Positions 19,325 to 28,445 of a stretch of DNA of 64,000 nucleotides are shown here, piece after piece. Position numbers and translations under genes: made by a program. This DNA is from Trichocoleus desertorum ATA4-8-CV12. GTDB taxonomy: Bacteria > Cyanobacteriota > Cyanobacteriia > FACHB-46. Position 1 is the stretch's first letter. Every line of letters starts with the position of its first letter. The DNA is taken from NCBI GenBank assembly GCA_019358975.1, contig JAHHIL010000014.1, positions 1-64,000 of the forward strand. The letters are read 5' to 3'. The notes beneath the pieces were generated by a model, which did not search any database, was not told the DNA's origin, and saw only the letters and a list, made by a program, of their open reading frames with translations.

Positions 19325-19371
19325 GGGACGCAACCGTCCCTCAGTGGGGGTTTGGGGGCAAGCGCCCCCAA
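19325..19371. repeat. Double-hairpin GC-rich element
   Basis: Two hairpins lie in tandem: GGGACG-CAAC-CGTCCC (19325-19340) and TTGGGGGC-AAGC-GCCCCCAA (19352-19371), separated by 11 bases. They are more GC-rich than the flanks and no T-run follows, so they look more like a mobile palindromic repeat than a terminator. Confidence 0.65.
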
Positions 19372-19511
19372 GGGTTTGGCTCCATTGAATCAAAGTTGCA
19401 TTAAATACTCACAGGCGATCGCCAGAACCGAGAATCGAATATCAATAAGTTGAGAGCAGGTTGGGACTGGGCATGCTAGAACTGACTAAAAATTTAGCGT
19501 GCCCTCAACTC

Positions 19512-19847
19512 ATGCGACTTTTAAACAAATTAATCGGTTTAGCTTTGGTTTTGGTGGGGGTTTATTTCCTCGGCCAAAACATCATTTTCACCACCCGAAT
19601 ATCACCTTATTGGTGGCGAGACATTCCAGCTGCGGGCTCAGTGATTTCTATAGCCAGCGGTATCGGCATATTAGTTTTGGGAAGTCGAAGTATTCGCCAG
19701 ACAGGATGGTTATTTGTGGGTTTGGGAATTCTCCTGGTATTTATGAGCGGAGGAGTCGTGTTGCGGCCTACTAGCCTGTGGACACTATTTCTATGTTTGC
19801 TCTGCTTAGGTGGGGGTTCCAAATTAATCACCACAGGCCGAATTTAG
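19512..19847 (+). CDS. Small integral membrane protein, conserved hypothetical
   Basis: From ATG 19512 the product is 111 residues with about four hydrophobic segments: LIGLALVLVGVYFLGQNIIF, SVISIASGIGILVLG, GWLFVGLGILLVFMSGG and LWTLFLCLLCLGGGSKL. I recognise no functional motif. Alternative in-frame starts exist at 19473 (ATG) and 19461 (TTG); none has a strong ribosome-binding site, and I prefer 19512 because the first helix then begins close to the N-terminus. The gene converges on the large hydrolase, whose stop is 15 bases away. Confidence 0.7.
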   Translation: MRLLNKLIGLALVLVGVYFLGQNIIFTTRISPYWWRDIPAAGSVISIASGIGILVLGSRSIRQTGWLFVGLGILLVFMSGGVVLRPTSLWTLFLCLLCLGGGSKLITTGRI

Positions 19848-19861
19848 CGATCGCATAACTC

Positions 19862-21886
19862 CTACCGCTTGTCTGTAGTTGAGGTGGAGCTAGGGGGAGG
19901 GGTAGCAGTTGAGTTAGGCATGACCCAAGGCTGGCTCGGTAAGAACTTGATGGAAGTCCCTTCAATTAGAGTTTCGATTGTGCTTTGAATCACTCTGTCA
20001 TCTAAAAAATTGGCAGTGATTAAGAACTTCAAAATCTGAAACGATCGCGTATTGACTTGGAAGTAACCACCATGTACATCCAGTTTTTTGATGCCAAACA
20101 AAAATAACGTTGTGTTGATTAGGTCAATCAGCAGACCATTGAAACGATTGAGCTGAAAACCTACTGCATTAATCCCACCCGTTCCTTGATCACGCCGCAT
20201 TTTCCCACCCGTTTTTTGATCACCCCCCATTTCCGAGCAATCTAGGTAATTGAATTTGCGGAACAGCTCATAGGACGAAGTAGGTTGTACCGCCCGCTCT
20301 GAATGGATCATGATGCGGATATAAGGGCGGTGTTGCGTATTGCCGTCAACCTGAATCGGCTTTAGATAAATATTGCCCAGCCGCATTCCAGCCATTTGAA
20401 TACTTGGTTCACTAAACCAATTACTCACTGTAGAAAGGTAGCGCAGCACAATATCGCGATCGCTCGACATCAAGTAAATCCGCCGACAGCGCCGCATGGC
20501 CGAGCGTACATAGTTGTTGCGCCCCTCCCGCATAAATTCTAGAGGGATATCCGGTGATGCCAAAATCAGCGTATCCAAGCGGAGATGCTTGCCAATGTTG
20601 TCAGCTTCCTCATTCACTGGACTGCTGGGGTCAGGTAGTAAGCTACCCTGGTCATCTTTACCAAAGCGATCGGACAAAATTCGCAGCACGCTCACAACCA
20701 ACAGTCCACCCATGCTGTGACCGATGAGATTAAGGCTCAGATGGCGATCGCCTGTGGTTTGCTCCTCTATCTCGCTTGCCCGAAGTGCATCAGAAGCTGG
20801 ATGGCTGGCGAGGTTGCTTAAGGCTCGATCCAGCCGCCAGAAAAACTCGGCTAAATCTGGCGCACCATAGTGAATTGCTCGGTAGCGATCGCGCAGATAA
20901 ACCACAATTCGTAACAGCAGAAACACAATCGTCCACAGCAAAAACACCGTGGGCACAATCCAATACCATTGCACCGCCAAATCGACAGTTGCGACAAAAT
21001 CGCTCCACTCCCATACCTGAGCAATGCCCGGAAGCAGCCCCAACAGCTTCAGCACTGGAACGCCAAACAGTTTCAAAAAAACATAGAGAATCGTGCCAAA
21101 AATCCCTGCAACGCCGCTCAACACAAACAAAAACTTGAAGACGATTCCCAAATGGCTTTGGTAGTCGGCCCAGAGCCCTGGACTGGTCACAGGTTGTTCG
21201 CTCGGCCACTGATAGCCAACGTAGAAGTGGTCGTTTTGTAGCGTGCGGGCTTGAGTGTTTGGATCGGTCTGGTTCAGCTCGTTAGCTTCATTAATAAACG
21301 ATTGGTAAAAGCTGGTAGCAGGACTGGAGTAGCCGTGAGTTCTGAGGCTGAGCCGCTTGGCATCACGCTCCTCAATGATGCGAGCAAACTCATCGACGTT
21401 GAATAGAGGCCGAAATCGATGTAGGGGAGGCAGTTGGCGATCGACCTCTAGCGATACCGGAGCGGTACTCGTCACCAAAAAGGTGTTGGCATGCTCCCGG
21501 TCGGCGTAAACCTCAAAGTTACGACTAATAGCCTGCGAAAACTGACGTAACTTCCAATAGTTGAGCGTTTCAATCACAAACTCGACATCCACTTTGCGGT
21601 GAAAGTCAGGATACTCTTCTGGACTGCACAAACTCTGCAAAACTTCAGCGATCGCAGCTTCTGAACCTAGCCCCGCATAGATTGGTAAATGCCCTGGCGC
21701 TGTGACAGGTGGGTTAGGAGGTGCTGGGTAAGCCAACTGGATAATCCGCGCTTTAGTCCACCAGTCCGAAAATGGGGCGGCATTGCGCGTAATGGATTCT
21801 AGCCAACGGCGATCGTTCTGAATCGTTTCGGCAGATTTTCCTTCCCACGAGAACGGTAGATTGTCGAAAAAGCGCCGAGTTGCCAT
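19862..21886 (-). CDS. Membrane-associated alpha/beta-hydrolase-like protein
   Basis: A 674-residue protein. The nucleophile-elbow motif is LNLIGHSMGG, as in lipases and esterases, preceded by two or three membrane segments (FKFLFVLSGVAGIFGTILYVFLKL and WYWIVPTVFLLWTIVFLLLRIVVYL). The N-terminal 230 residues are soluble and include THGYSSPATSFYQSF, which resembles the oxyanion-hole region of DUF900-type hydrolases. If so, the membrane part is inserted inside the hydrolase domain. A later segment LILASPDIPLEF suits the acid strand. The substrate is unknown. Near residue 555 there is a 10-residue duplicated block, and the C-terminus is Pro/Ser/Thr rich. Confidence 0.75.
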   Translation of the reverse strand: MATRRFFDNLPFSWEGKSAETIQNDRRWLESITRNAAPFSDWWTKARIIQLAYPAPPNPPVTAPGHLPIYAGLGSEAAIAEVLQSLCSPEEYPDFHRKVDVEFVIETLNYWKLRQFSQAISRNFEVYADREHANTFLVTSTAPVSLEVDRQLPPLHRFRPLFNVDEFARIIEERDAKRLSLRTHGYSSPATSFYQSFINEANELNQTDPNTQARTLQNDHFYVGYQWPSEQPVTSPGLWADYQSHLGIVFKFLFVLSGVAGIFGTILYVFLKLFGVPVLKLLGLLPGIAQVWEWSDFVATVDLAVQWYWIVPTVFLLWTIVFLLLRIVVYLRDRYRAIHYGAPDLAEFFWRLDRALSNLASHPASDALRASEIEEQTTGDRHLSLNLIGHSMGGLLVVSVLRILSDRFGKDDQGSLLPDPSSPVNEEADNIGKHLRLDTLILASPDIPLEFMREGRNNYVRSAMRRCRRIYLMSSDRDIVLRYLSTVSNWFSEPSIQMAGMRLGNIYLKPIQVDGNTQHRPYIRIMIHSERAVQPTSSYELFRKFNYLDCSEMGGDQKTGGKMRRDQGTGGINAVGFQLNRFNGLLIDLINTTLFLFGIKKLDVHGGYFQVNTRSFQILKFLITANFLDDRVIQSTIETLIEGTSIKFLPSQPWVMPNSTATPPPSSTSTTDKR
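20174..20233 (-). repeat. 30-bp in-frame tandem duplication
   Basis: Two adjacent 30-bp units beginning CCCACCCGTT differ at about six positions and encode GGDQKTGGKM and RRDQGTGGIN in the hydrolase. The duplication keeps frame and lies in a likely surface loop. Confidence 0.8.
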
Positions 21887-22015
21887 AAGGTATCTCAGAA
21901 AGGATTAGTAAACAGGCCCAGGCCAGGGAAGACACAGGCGAATTGGCAAAATTCTAAGCCTTGATGTTTCTCTTGACCTTAGAAATAACTAATCCTTTAC
22001 AGTTGCTGACCTCAG

Positions 22016-23134
22016 TTAAGGCGTTTGAGCCTGATCGAAGTCAGTTCTTTCACGGGTGAACGCGAGATGTGACTTGGCTTCTCCCGTGGTCAAACTCACC
22101 CAACCTAGCCCTTCACTGGTGCCAACCCACACTTTATTGCCTGTGTCGGGGGAGATAGCCAAGATTTCGTCGGAAGGCAAGTTGGGAATCTGACCTGCGA
22201 TCGCTCCGTTGTAGGGGTTGAGTCGGACCAATCCCTTACTAGTACCAACCCAAAGACTTCCCACTTTATCAAACTGCACCGATAAAACATTGCGACCCCG
22301 CAACTGAGTCACCGATCGCAGCACTTGTCCAGTTCGAGGGTCAACTTCCAGCAGCGCATTGGGAGTGCCAGCCCACAAAGTCCCTCTAGGGCCGAGGGTC
22401 AAAGCCTGGACACTAGTTCCAGGTACCTCCGGCTGTTGTCTGACGATTAAACCACTAGCAGTGTCGATCTGCACTAGCCCTTCTAAAGTACCAACCCAAA
22501 GTTGTCCTTGGGGGTCCAACGTCAAAGCGTTGGCGCTGACTCCGGGCAAATCCTTGACGGTGGTCATCAGCAGCCCTTGGTCGGGGCTAATCAGTGCCAA
22601 GCCACGATCGGTGCCGACCCACAAATAACCTCGGCGATCGGTTAAAAGAGACAAAACCCGGTTAGAGGGCAAGGAGAAATTTTGGGCGGTCGTCTCATTA
22701 CTCCGAGGGTCAACCCGTAAAAGCCCTGTGTAAGTGCCTACCCAAACTCGGCCCACTTTGTCTTGAGCCAAGGCCCCTATCGTGTAGTTCGGTAATTTAA
22801 TCCGCGCCAGAATTCTGCCCGTGTTCGGGTTGACACGTGCTAAGCCTTGCCAAGACCCTACCCACAAGCTGCCCGTGTAATCCGGTTGCAGCGCACTGAC
22901 TCGGAAATCTGCCCCTAAGTTTTGGGTTTCTTGTAATTGGCGATCGCCTGGTAACGGCCTAACCCGCAGAGGCGGTGCTTCTTTGGGGTAAACAGGTGCG
23001 GCCTCCCCGCTTGCCGCTGGTTGGGCTAGGGTGCGGCTAGATGACCCATTAAACTGACTGACGATCCCCGGCAAGCTTAGCCATAGCAACGTAGCACCAA
23101 AAATTACACCAATCTGAGTTCGCGAAATTGCCAT
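22016..23134 (-). CDS. Secreted beta-propeller protein (two-component-regulator propeller type)
   Basis: A 372-residue protein with an N-terminal signal or anchor (IGVIFGATLLWLSLPGIV). From residue 75 on there are about seven copies of a 40-residue unit with core LWVGT-x-x-GL-x-x-(V/I)-(N/D)-P-x-(T/S)-G, as in the ligand-sensing propellers fused to histidine kinases of the BT4663 type. Here no kinase or other output domain follows, so it is a stand-alone sensor or scaffold in the periplasm. The evenly spaced VWVGT/LWVGT strands suggest one closed propeller. No operon partner is evident. Confidence 0.85.
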   Translation of the reverse strand: MAISRTQIGVIFGATLLWLSLPGIVSQFNGSSSRTLAQPAASGEAAPVYPKEAPPLRVRPLPGDRQLQETQNLGADFRVSALQPDYTGSLWVGSWQGLARVNPNTGRILARIKLPNYTIGALAQDKVGRVWVGTYTGLLRVDPRSNETTAQNFSLPSNRVLSLLTDRRGYLWVGTDRGLALISPDQGLLMTTVKDLPGVSANALTLDPQGQLWVGTLEGLVQIDTASGLIVRQQPEVPGTSVQALTLGPRGTLWAGTPNALLEVDPRTGQVLRSVTQLRGRNVLSVQFDKVGSLWVGTSKGLVRLNPYNGAIAGQIPNLPSDEILAISPDTGNKVWVGTSEGLGWVSLTTGEAKSHLAFTRERTDFDQAQTP

Positions 23135-24172
23135 GACAAAGCTCCTACCTGGGCTCCTACCTTGGGGAAGTAAGCAATGAATTAATCAACTTATCTAGGT
23201 GATGCTCTCAGCTTAATTCAACTGCCCAAGACAATTGCCAGTTCTAGAGAGCGATCGCGCTGATCGGGAACGCGCCTTAATTACCTAGAAGTAGAGAATT
23301 TCAGCTCACCCTACTATAAGCCTTAGAGGCAGCTGAGTTGAGCCTCTAGAGCTAGAACAGTCGAGTCTGAATAGCATCTTGTGCATCAGCATACCCCGCT
23401 AATCTCTGAATCAGTCAGGAATTAAGGGGAAAATGTGCTGCTACTTAACCTGCTACTTAATCCTGCTTCTTACCCCTGGTTCAGCAAACGACTAAAAATT
23501 ACTTGATCAGGAAAAATTAGCTGATCTCCATAGGACCGCGATCGCTAGTCTCGCGCTGATTAACTACCGCTACGCTAGCCTGCGGCTAGTTCTGTTGAGT
23601 ACCAAATACCCTGCGCTTTTTACAGCTAAGCATCAGCTAGTCCTCTATCCGCCTTCAAAAACTCTGAGTTGCTTTCCTAGATGGAGTCAACTTAACGAAT
23701 CTTGTCAAAATACTTCTAAGCTTCTTGATCCCTGATTGATTTGATTGGTTCGCAATTACGGCTTAAGGGCATAAAATGGCAAAAAAACAAATAAATTTAG
23801 TTTAGGAAAACTGCAAATCTATTGAGCCTTTACCTGGGTCATTTTTAAGAAAAGTGAAGAAAAATATTGGAAATTTACTTTTGAAATTCATCTATAAGAA
23901 AAGAATATAAGCGAGTAAAGAATGTTTAAGGTTTAGCTTATTGAATTCCTGATATATTTTGTTTAGAGCGTACTGATGGGCGCAAAGTGGACCCGGTAAA
24001 AGGTGGGGTTGCACCAGCTTTATGAAGCTTTGGCAATGGCTCAAGTCCACAGGCAGAGGTGCCTACGCACAGTATTCAGACTCAGTTAGAGAAGTATCTC
24101 TGAATGTCTCAATTTGGTCTGGATGCACTCAGTTAATCGATGTAAGTTGAGTGATTCCTAGGAAGGGAAAGT
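23135..24172. other. Long regulatory region upstream of rbcL
   Basis: A 1,038-base gap before rbcL with no credible ORF. The last 400 bases are AT-rich and should hold the rbcL promoter and a long leader; TATATT at 23953 and TATAAG at 23893 are possible -10 boxes but neither has a well-spaced -35. Small hairpins AGCTT-TATG-AAGCT (24016-24029) and GGCA-GAGG-TGCC (24052-24063) lie in the probable leader. GGAAGGGAAAG just upstream of ATG 24173 is a strong ribosome-binding site. No NtcA or RbcR site could be assigned with confidence. Confidence 0.55.
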
Positions 24173-25603
24173 ATGTCATATTCGCAAACTAAGACTCAGA
24201 CAAAAACTGGGTATCAGGCTGGTGTTAAGGATTACCGCCTGACCTATTACACTCCAGACTACACACCTAAAGATACAGACCTGTTGGCTGCTTTCCGGGT
24301 AACTCCTCAGCCTGGTGTCCCTCCCGAAGAAGCTGGCGCGGCTGTAGCTGCTGAGTCTTCCACAGGTACTTGGACCACTGTTTGGACCGACCTGTTGACC
24401 GACCTCGATCGCTACAAGGGTCGTTGCTATGACATCGAACCCGTTCCTGGTGAAGACAACCAGTTCTTCTGCTACGTAGCTTATCCTCTCGACTTGTTCG
24501 AAGAAGGCTCTGTTACCAACATGTTGACCTCAATTGTAGGTAACGTGTTTGGTTTCAAAGCGTTGCGGGCTCTGCGTCTAGAAGACTTGCGGATTCCTGT
24601 GGCTTACCTAAAGACCTTCCAAGGTCCTCCTCACGGGATTCAAGTTGAGCGCGACAAACTGAACAAGTACGGTCGTCCTCTGCTAGGTTGCACCATTAAG
24701 CCTAAGCTCGGTCTGTCTGCTAAGAACTACGGTCGTGCAGTTTACGAGTGTCTGCGTGGTGGTCTCGACTTCACCAAAGACGACGAAAACATTAACTCTC
24801 AGCCTTTCATGCGCTGGCGCGATCGCTTCCTGTTCGTTCAAGAAGCTATCGAAAAATCTCAAGCTGAAACTGGCGAAATCAAGGGTCACTACCTCAACGT
24901 CACCGCTCCTACCTGCGAGCAAATGATGCAGCGGGCTGAATTCGCTAAAGAAATCGGCACCCCCATCATCATGCACGACTACCTCACCGGTGGTTTCACT
25001 GCAAACACCACCCTCGCTAAGTGGTGCCGTGATAATGGCATTCTGCTCCACATCCACCGTGCGATGCACGCGGTTATTGACCGTCAGAAGAACCACGGTA
25101 TCCACTTCCGCGTTTTGGCGAAGTGCTTGCGGATGTCTGGTGGTGACCACCTGCACTCCGGTACCGTTGTAGGTAAGCTCGAAGGTGAAAAAGGTATCAC
25201 CATGGGCTTCGTAGACTTGATGCGTGAGAACTACGTCGAGCAAGATCGCTCTCGCGGTATCTTCTTCACCCAAGACTGGGCTTCCATGCCTGGTGTAATG
25301 CCTGTGGCTTCCGGTGGTATCCACATTTGGCACATGCCTGCCCTGGTAGAAATCTTTGGAGATGACTCCTGCTTGCAGTTTGGTGGTGGTACCCTCGGTC
25401 ACCCCTGGGGTAACGCGCCTGGTGCAACCGCTAACCGTGTGGCTTTGGAAGCTTGTATCCAAGCTCGTAACGAAGGTCGCAACCTGATGCGTGAAGGCGG
25501 CGACGTCATCCGTGAAGCTTGCAAGTGGAGCCCTGAATTGGCTACTGCCTGCGAACTGTGGAAAGAAATCAAGTTCGAATTCGAGGCAATGGATACCCTG
25601 TAA
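24173..25603 (+). CDS. rbcL: Ribulose-1,5-bisphosphate carboxylase/oxygenase large subunit, form IB
   Basis: The 476-residue catalytic subunit of Rubisco, fixing CO2 onto RuBP in the carboxysome. Catalytic and carbamylation motifs are intact: [32 protein letters not shown] with the carbamylated Lys, [27 protein letters not shown] with loop 6 Lys (written here as GKLEGEKG), and the C-terminal [14 protein letters not shown]. The sequence is cyanobacterial or green-type form IB. Codons are strongly biased towards preferred ones, as expected for a very highly expressed gene. rbcX and rbcS follow on the same strand. Confidence 0.99.
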   Translation: MSYSQTKTQTKTGYQAGVKDYRLTYYTPDYTPKDTDLLAAFRVTPQPGVPPEEAGAAVAAESSTGTWTTVWTDLLTDLDRYKGRCYDIEPVPGEDNQFFCYVAYPLDLFEEGSVTNMLTSIVGNVFGFKALRALRLEDLRIPVAYLKTFQGPPHGIQVERDKLNKYGRPLLGCTIKPKLGLSAKNYGRAVYECLRGGLDFTKDDENINSQPFMRWRDRFLFVQEAIEKSQAETGEIKGHYLNVTAPTCEQMMQRAEFAKEIGTPIIMHDYLTGGFTANTTLAKWCRDNGILLHIHRAMHAVIDRQKNHGIHFRVLAKCLRMSGGDHLHSGTVVGKLEGEKGITMGFVDLMRENYVEQDRSRGIFFTQDWASMPGVMPVASGGIHIWHMPALVEIFGDDSCLQFGGGTLGHPWGNAPGATANRVALEACIQARNEGRNLMREGGDVIREACKWSPELATACELWKEIKFEFEAMDTL

Positions 25604-25666
25604 GGTTGAAGGAAATAGGAGGGATGAATTTACTTTCATCCTTCATCCTTTGTCCTTCACTCTTTT
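25604..25666. repeat. GGATGAA/TTCATCC repeat in the rbcL-rbcX spacer
   Basis: The spacer between rbcL and rbcX carries GAAGG, GGAGGGATGAA and then the reverse units TTCATCC-TTCATCC-TTTGTCC. GGATGAA and TTCATCC form a hairpin with a short loop (25622-25640). The units match the purine-rich repeat at 19179 in the opposite orientation. In the transcript it could modulate processing or the ratio of rbcL to rbcXS. Confidence 0.7.
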
Positions 25667-25686
25667 CCATTGGCTGGGGTTGTTGA

Positions 25687-26097
25687 ATGGATATCAAGAG
25701 AATTGCCAAAGATACAACGAAGGTGCTGGTTAGCTACCTGACTTATCAGGCAATGCGGACAGTCCTAGCTCAACTGAGTGAAACGAATCCACCATTAGCG
25801 CTTTGGTTGCATCACTTCTCTGGTCAAGGCACCATCCAAGATGGGGAACTATATCTCCAAGCGCTCCTGAAGGAAAATCAGGAATTGGCATTTCGCATCA
25901 TGACTGTGAGAGAGCATCTAGCGGAGTCAGTGACCGAATTTTTGCCTGAAATGGCATGCACTGACATTAAGCAAGCCAACGTTGGGCATCGGCGTCAGCA
26001 GCTGGAGCGAATCACCCAGCTCACTACGACTGATGCTTCCCCCCAGCCGGAACCAGTACAAGATTCTGAATCTAGTCTGGATAACCTTCCTGGTTAG
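25687..26097 (+). CDS. rbcX: Rubisco assembly chaperone RbcX
   Basis: RbcX is a small homodimeric chaperone that clamps the flexible C-terminal tail of newly folded RbcL and helps form the RbcL8 core before RbcS binds. The 136-residue protein starts MDIKRIAKDTTKVLVSYLTYQA and has the helical core with TVLAQLSETNPPLALWLHHF and the peptide-binding groove region LLKENQELAFRIMTVREHLAES, all family features. The C-terminal tail is polar and variable. Placement between rbcL and rbcS is the classic cyanobacterial rbcLXS arrangement. Confidence 0.97.
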   Translation: MDIKRIAKDTTKVLVSYLTYQAMRTVLAQLSETNPPLALWLHHFSGQGTIQDGELYLQALLKENQELAFRIMTVREHLAESVTEFLPEMACTDIKQANVGHRRQQLERITQLTTTDASPQPEPVQDSESSLDNLPG

Positions 26098-26143
26098 CAG
26101 TGAGATTTAATTCCCGTAAACGTAAGAAATAGCAACAGGACCC

Positions 26144-26479
26144 ATGAGAACTCTACCCAAAGAGCGTCGTTACGAAACTCTATCCTACCTTCCTCCTCTG
26201 TCTGACGCCCAAATCGGCAAACAGCTCCAGTACATTCTCGACCAAGGCTACATCCCTGCTGTAGAGTTCAGCGAAGATTCTGATCCTGAGCAGCACTACT
26301 GGACCCTGTGGAAGTTGCCTCTGTTTGGTGCTTCTAATACTCAAGAAGTTCTCAGTGAAGTGCGCGCTTGCCGCTCTGAGTACTCCAGCTCCTACATCCG
26401 TGTAGTTGGCTTCGACAACATCAAGCAGTGCCAAGTACTGAGCTTTATCGTTCACAAGCCCAACGCCAACCGCTACTAA
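26144..26479 (+). CDS. rbcS: Ribulose-1,5-bisphosphate carboxylase small subunit
   Basis: A 111-residue small subunit that caps the RbcL8 core and is bound by carboxysome scaffolds. It begins [19 protein letters not shown] and contains [20 protein letters not shown], the [11 protein letters not shown] strand, [20 protein letters not shown] and the tail SFIVHKPN, all standard. The start is preceded by an AACAGGA site. A strong terminator lies about 85 bases downstream, closing the rbcLXS operon before rca. Confidence 0.98.
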   Translation: MRTLPKERRYETLSYLPPLSDAQIGKQLQYILDQGYIPAVEFSEDSDPEQHYWTLWKLPLFGASNTQEVLSEVRACRSEYSSSYIRVVGFDNIKQCQVLSFIVHKPNANRY

Positions 26480-26564
26480 GCTTGTATCTACCAAGCAAGC
26501 CAGGACAACAGTTTGCCTGTGCTTAATATCAACCTAGTGCAATCACTCTCCTAGGTGAAAGTCT

Positions 26565-26599
26565 GGAGGGGTAGAAAACTCTACCTCTCCTTATTTTTT
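26565..26599 (+). terminator. Rho-independent terminator of rbcL-rbcX-rbcS
   Basis: GGAGGGGTAGA and TCTACCTCTCC form an 11-bp stem (one G-T wobble) with a 4-base loop, followed by TTATTTTTT. It separates the Rubisco operon from rca, which therefore likely has its own promoter in the next 95 bases. Confidence 0.85.
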
Positions 26600-26694
26600 G
26601 GATTAGTAAGCTTTCATCGCTCAATTTAGCGATCGCATTTGTCAGAAAAACTTAACATTAGTTTTAAGCCCAGCAGTTTACTTCCCCCAACGTC

Positions 26695-28023
26695 ATGAGC
26701 TACTACATCTCGCCTCGCTTCCTCGACAAGCTAGCTGTTCACATCACGAAAAACTTTCTCGATTTACCCAACGTCCGGGTTCCCCTGCTCTTGGGCATCC
26801 ACGGTCGTAAAGGAGAAGGAAAATCCTTTCAGTGTGAATTAGTCTTTGAGCGTCTAGGGGTGGAAGTTGTCCATATGTCGGCGGGAGAGCTAGAAAGCCC
26901 TGATGCGGGAGATCCAGCTCGCCTGATTCGCTTGCGTTACCGAGAAGCTGCCGAACTGATTCGGACGCGAGGCAGAATGACCGTGCTGATGATTAACGAC
27001 TTAGATGCAGGCGCTGGCCGACTCGATCAAGGGACGCAGTACACCGTCAACACCCAGTTGGTGAACGGCACCTTGATGAACATCGCGGACAATCCTACCA
27101 ACGTCCAACTCCCTGGCAGTTACGACTCAACCCCATTGCATCGGGTGCCAATCATCATCACGGGTAATGACTTGTCAACCTTATATGCCCCTCTGATTCG
27201 GGATGGGCGAATGGATAAGTTCTATTGGGAACCAAATCGAGACGACAAAATTGGCATTGTTGGTGGCATTTTTGAAGCAGATACGATTCAGCAGCAAGCG
27301 ATTGAACAACTTGTCGATCACTTTATTAATCAATCGGTGGATTTCTTTGGGGCGCTCCGGGCCCGCCTTTATGATGAACAGGTGCTGAACTTCATTAAAG
27401 GTGTCGGGTACGATCGCGTTTCGCTACGAGTGGTTAACAGCGGCGATCGCCCTCCCGAATTCCACAGACCTGACTTTAGCTTGCCGCATCTGATTGAAGT
27501 CGGCGAATTCATGGTGCAAGAGCAGCAACGGGTGCAGCAAATGCGCTTGTCAGAAGAATACAATCGCAATTTGCGGCTAGGATTCCATCGGACTAACGAG
27601 GAGGAATCCCGCCCTGCTCCTCAGCCTCGTCCCGAACCAACTGCTGTCACTGCTCAACCTGGAAATGGCAATGGTTCTAAGGGCGCGGGTACTGCCGCCA
27701 ACTATCGTCAGGAGCCCGCCCCTCAACAGCCGCAACCGACTGGAAAACATTTGCAGGGTGCGGTGGCAGACAAGGTGCAGCAAATTTTGGCTCAAGGCTA
27801 TCGCTTAGGCATTGAATTTGTGGATGAACGGCGTTTTCGTACCAATTCTTGGCAATCCTATGCTGCGGTTCAAGGGCATGAATCAGAAGCGATCGCGGCA
27901 GTGGAAGCTTGCCTCGCAGAGCATAGTAAAGATTACGTCCGTGTGGTGGGTATTGACCCCAAAGCCAAGCGCCGCATGATGGAAACAGTCATTCAACGCC
28001 CGAATGGCAAATCGAGCTACTAA
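26695..28023 (+). CDS. rca: Rubisco activase with C-terminal Rubisco-small-subunit-like domain
   Basis: A 442-residue AAA+ remodelling enzyme that releases inhibitory sugar phosphates from Rubisco. Walker A is GRKGEGKS (37-44), Walker B is VLMINDLDAG (97-106), and the sensor region includes IIITGNDLSTLYAPLIRDGRMDKFYWEP. A flexible Pro/Gln-rich linker (about 300-350) joins it to a C-terminal SSUL domain with ILAQGYRLGIEFVDERRFRTNSW and YVRVVGID, resembling rbcS and the CcmM repeats. In other cyanobacteria this domain recruits Rca to Rubisco in carboxysomes. Placement just after rbcLXS supports the role. Confidence 0.95.
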   Translation: MSYYISPRFLDKLAVHITKNFLDLPNVRVPLLLGIHGRKGEGKSFQCELVFERLGVEVVHMSAGELESPDAGDPARLIRLRYREAAELIRTRGRMTVLMINDLDAGAGRLDQGTQYTVNTQLVNGTLMNIADNPTNVQLPGSYDSTPLHRVPIIITGNDLSTLYAPLIRDGRMDKFYWEPNRDDKIGIVGGIFEADTIQQQAIEQLVDHFINQSVDFFGALRARLYDEQVLNFIKGVGYDRVSLRVVNSGDRPPEFHRPDFSLPHLIEVGEFMVQEQQRVQQMRLSEEYNRNLRLGFHRTNEEESRPAPQPRPEPTAVTAQPGNGNGSKGAGTAANYRQEPAPQQPQPTGKHLQGAVADKVQQILAQGYRLGIEFVDERRFRTNSWQSYAAVQGHESEAIAAVEACLAEHSKDYVRVVGIDPKAKRRMMETVIQRPNGKSSY

Positions 28024-28061
28024 TTTGAGTTGCTAGATAGAAAAATTGACGTAACTCAGGT

Positions 28062-28067
28062 TATAAT
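28062..28067 (+). promoter_or_regulatory. -10 box of the SRP RNA gene
   Basis: A perfect TATAAT lies 7 bases before the predicted 5' end of the SRP RNA. TTGACG at 28046 is only 10 bases upstream of it, too close for a normal -35, so the promoter may rely on the -10 box alone or on a poor -35 near 28039. Confidence 0.7.
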
Positions 28068-28074
28068 AAGGATC

Positions 28075-28168
28075 GACTCGGACCCACGCGGCCATAACGC
28101 CCAAATCTTGTCAGGACCGGAAGGTAGCAGCAATACGGGATGCTTATAGCAGGCGTGGTCTCCGGGTC
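28075..28168 (+). ncRNA. ffs: Signal recognition particle RNA (small bacterial type, 4.5S)
   Basis: The diagnostic apical domain GTCAGGACCGGAAGGTAGCAGC is present around 28110-28131 (GGAA tetraloop with symmetric and asymmetric internal loops that bind Ffh). The flanks GACTCGGACCCACGC and GCGTGGTCTCCGGGTC pair to form the long basal helix, which sets the ends to within a few bases. With Ffh it targets nascent membrane proteins to SecYEG or thylakoid membranes. A -10 box precedes it directly. Confidence 0.93.
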
Positions 28169-28445
28169 TCCTTTGCTTTAAAGGGTGCTGGGAAAATGCC
28201 AGAGGCGATCGCTACATCTTCCGCCTACTTGTGCTGATAGAATTTGTTCCAATATGAAGCCAGTTGATCTTCACTAGGGCTTTGGCTAGTCGAAGAAAAA
28301 CTCTCAGTGGGCACTGGCTTGGATTTCTGCCTATCCTAGAATTATCTATCTGACCAATCGCGCTGTTAGGAGTTGGACGACTGTTTCACTTCTTGCCCGA
28401 CTGACTATGATTAAACTTTTAAGATGCTAAGGAGCGGTTATTACT

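Noticed and set aside
20969-21241. Basic plus-strand frames inside the membrane hydrolase gene
   Set aside because: They overlap the well-supported minus-strand coding sequence and look like frame shadows with Gln/Asn/Lys-rich products.
23135-24172. Possible NtcA or RbcR binding sites upstream of rbcL
   Set aside because: No full GTA-N8-TAC near a -10 box or clear RbcR palindrome could be found by eye.
24683-25639. 318-codon minus-strand frame opposite rbcL
   Set aside because: It is an antisense shadow produced by the strong codon bias of rbcL; the product is Thr/Val rich with no recognisable family.
28046-28051. TTGACG as the -35 box of the SRP RNA promoter
   Set aside because: Only 10 bases separate it from TATAAT, too close for normal sigma-70 spacing.
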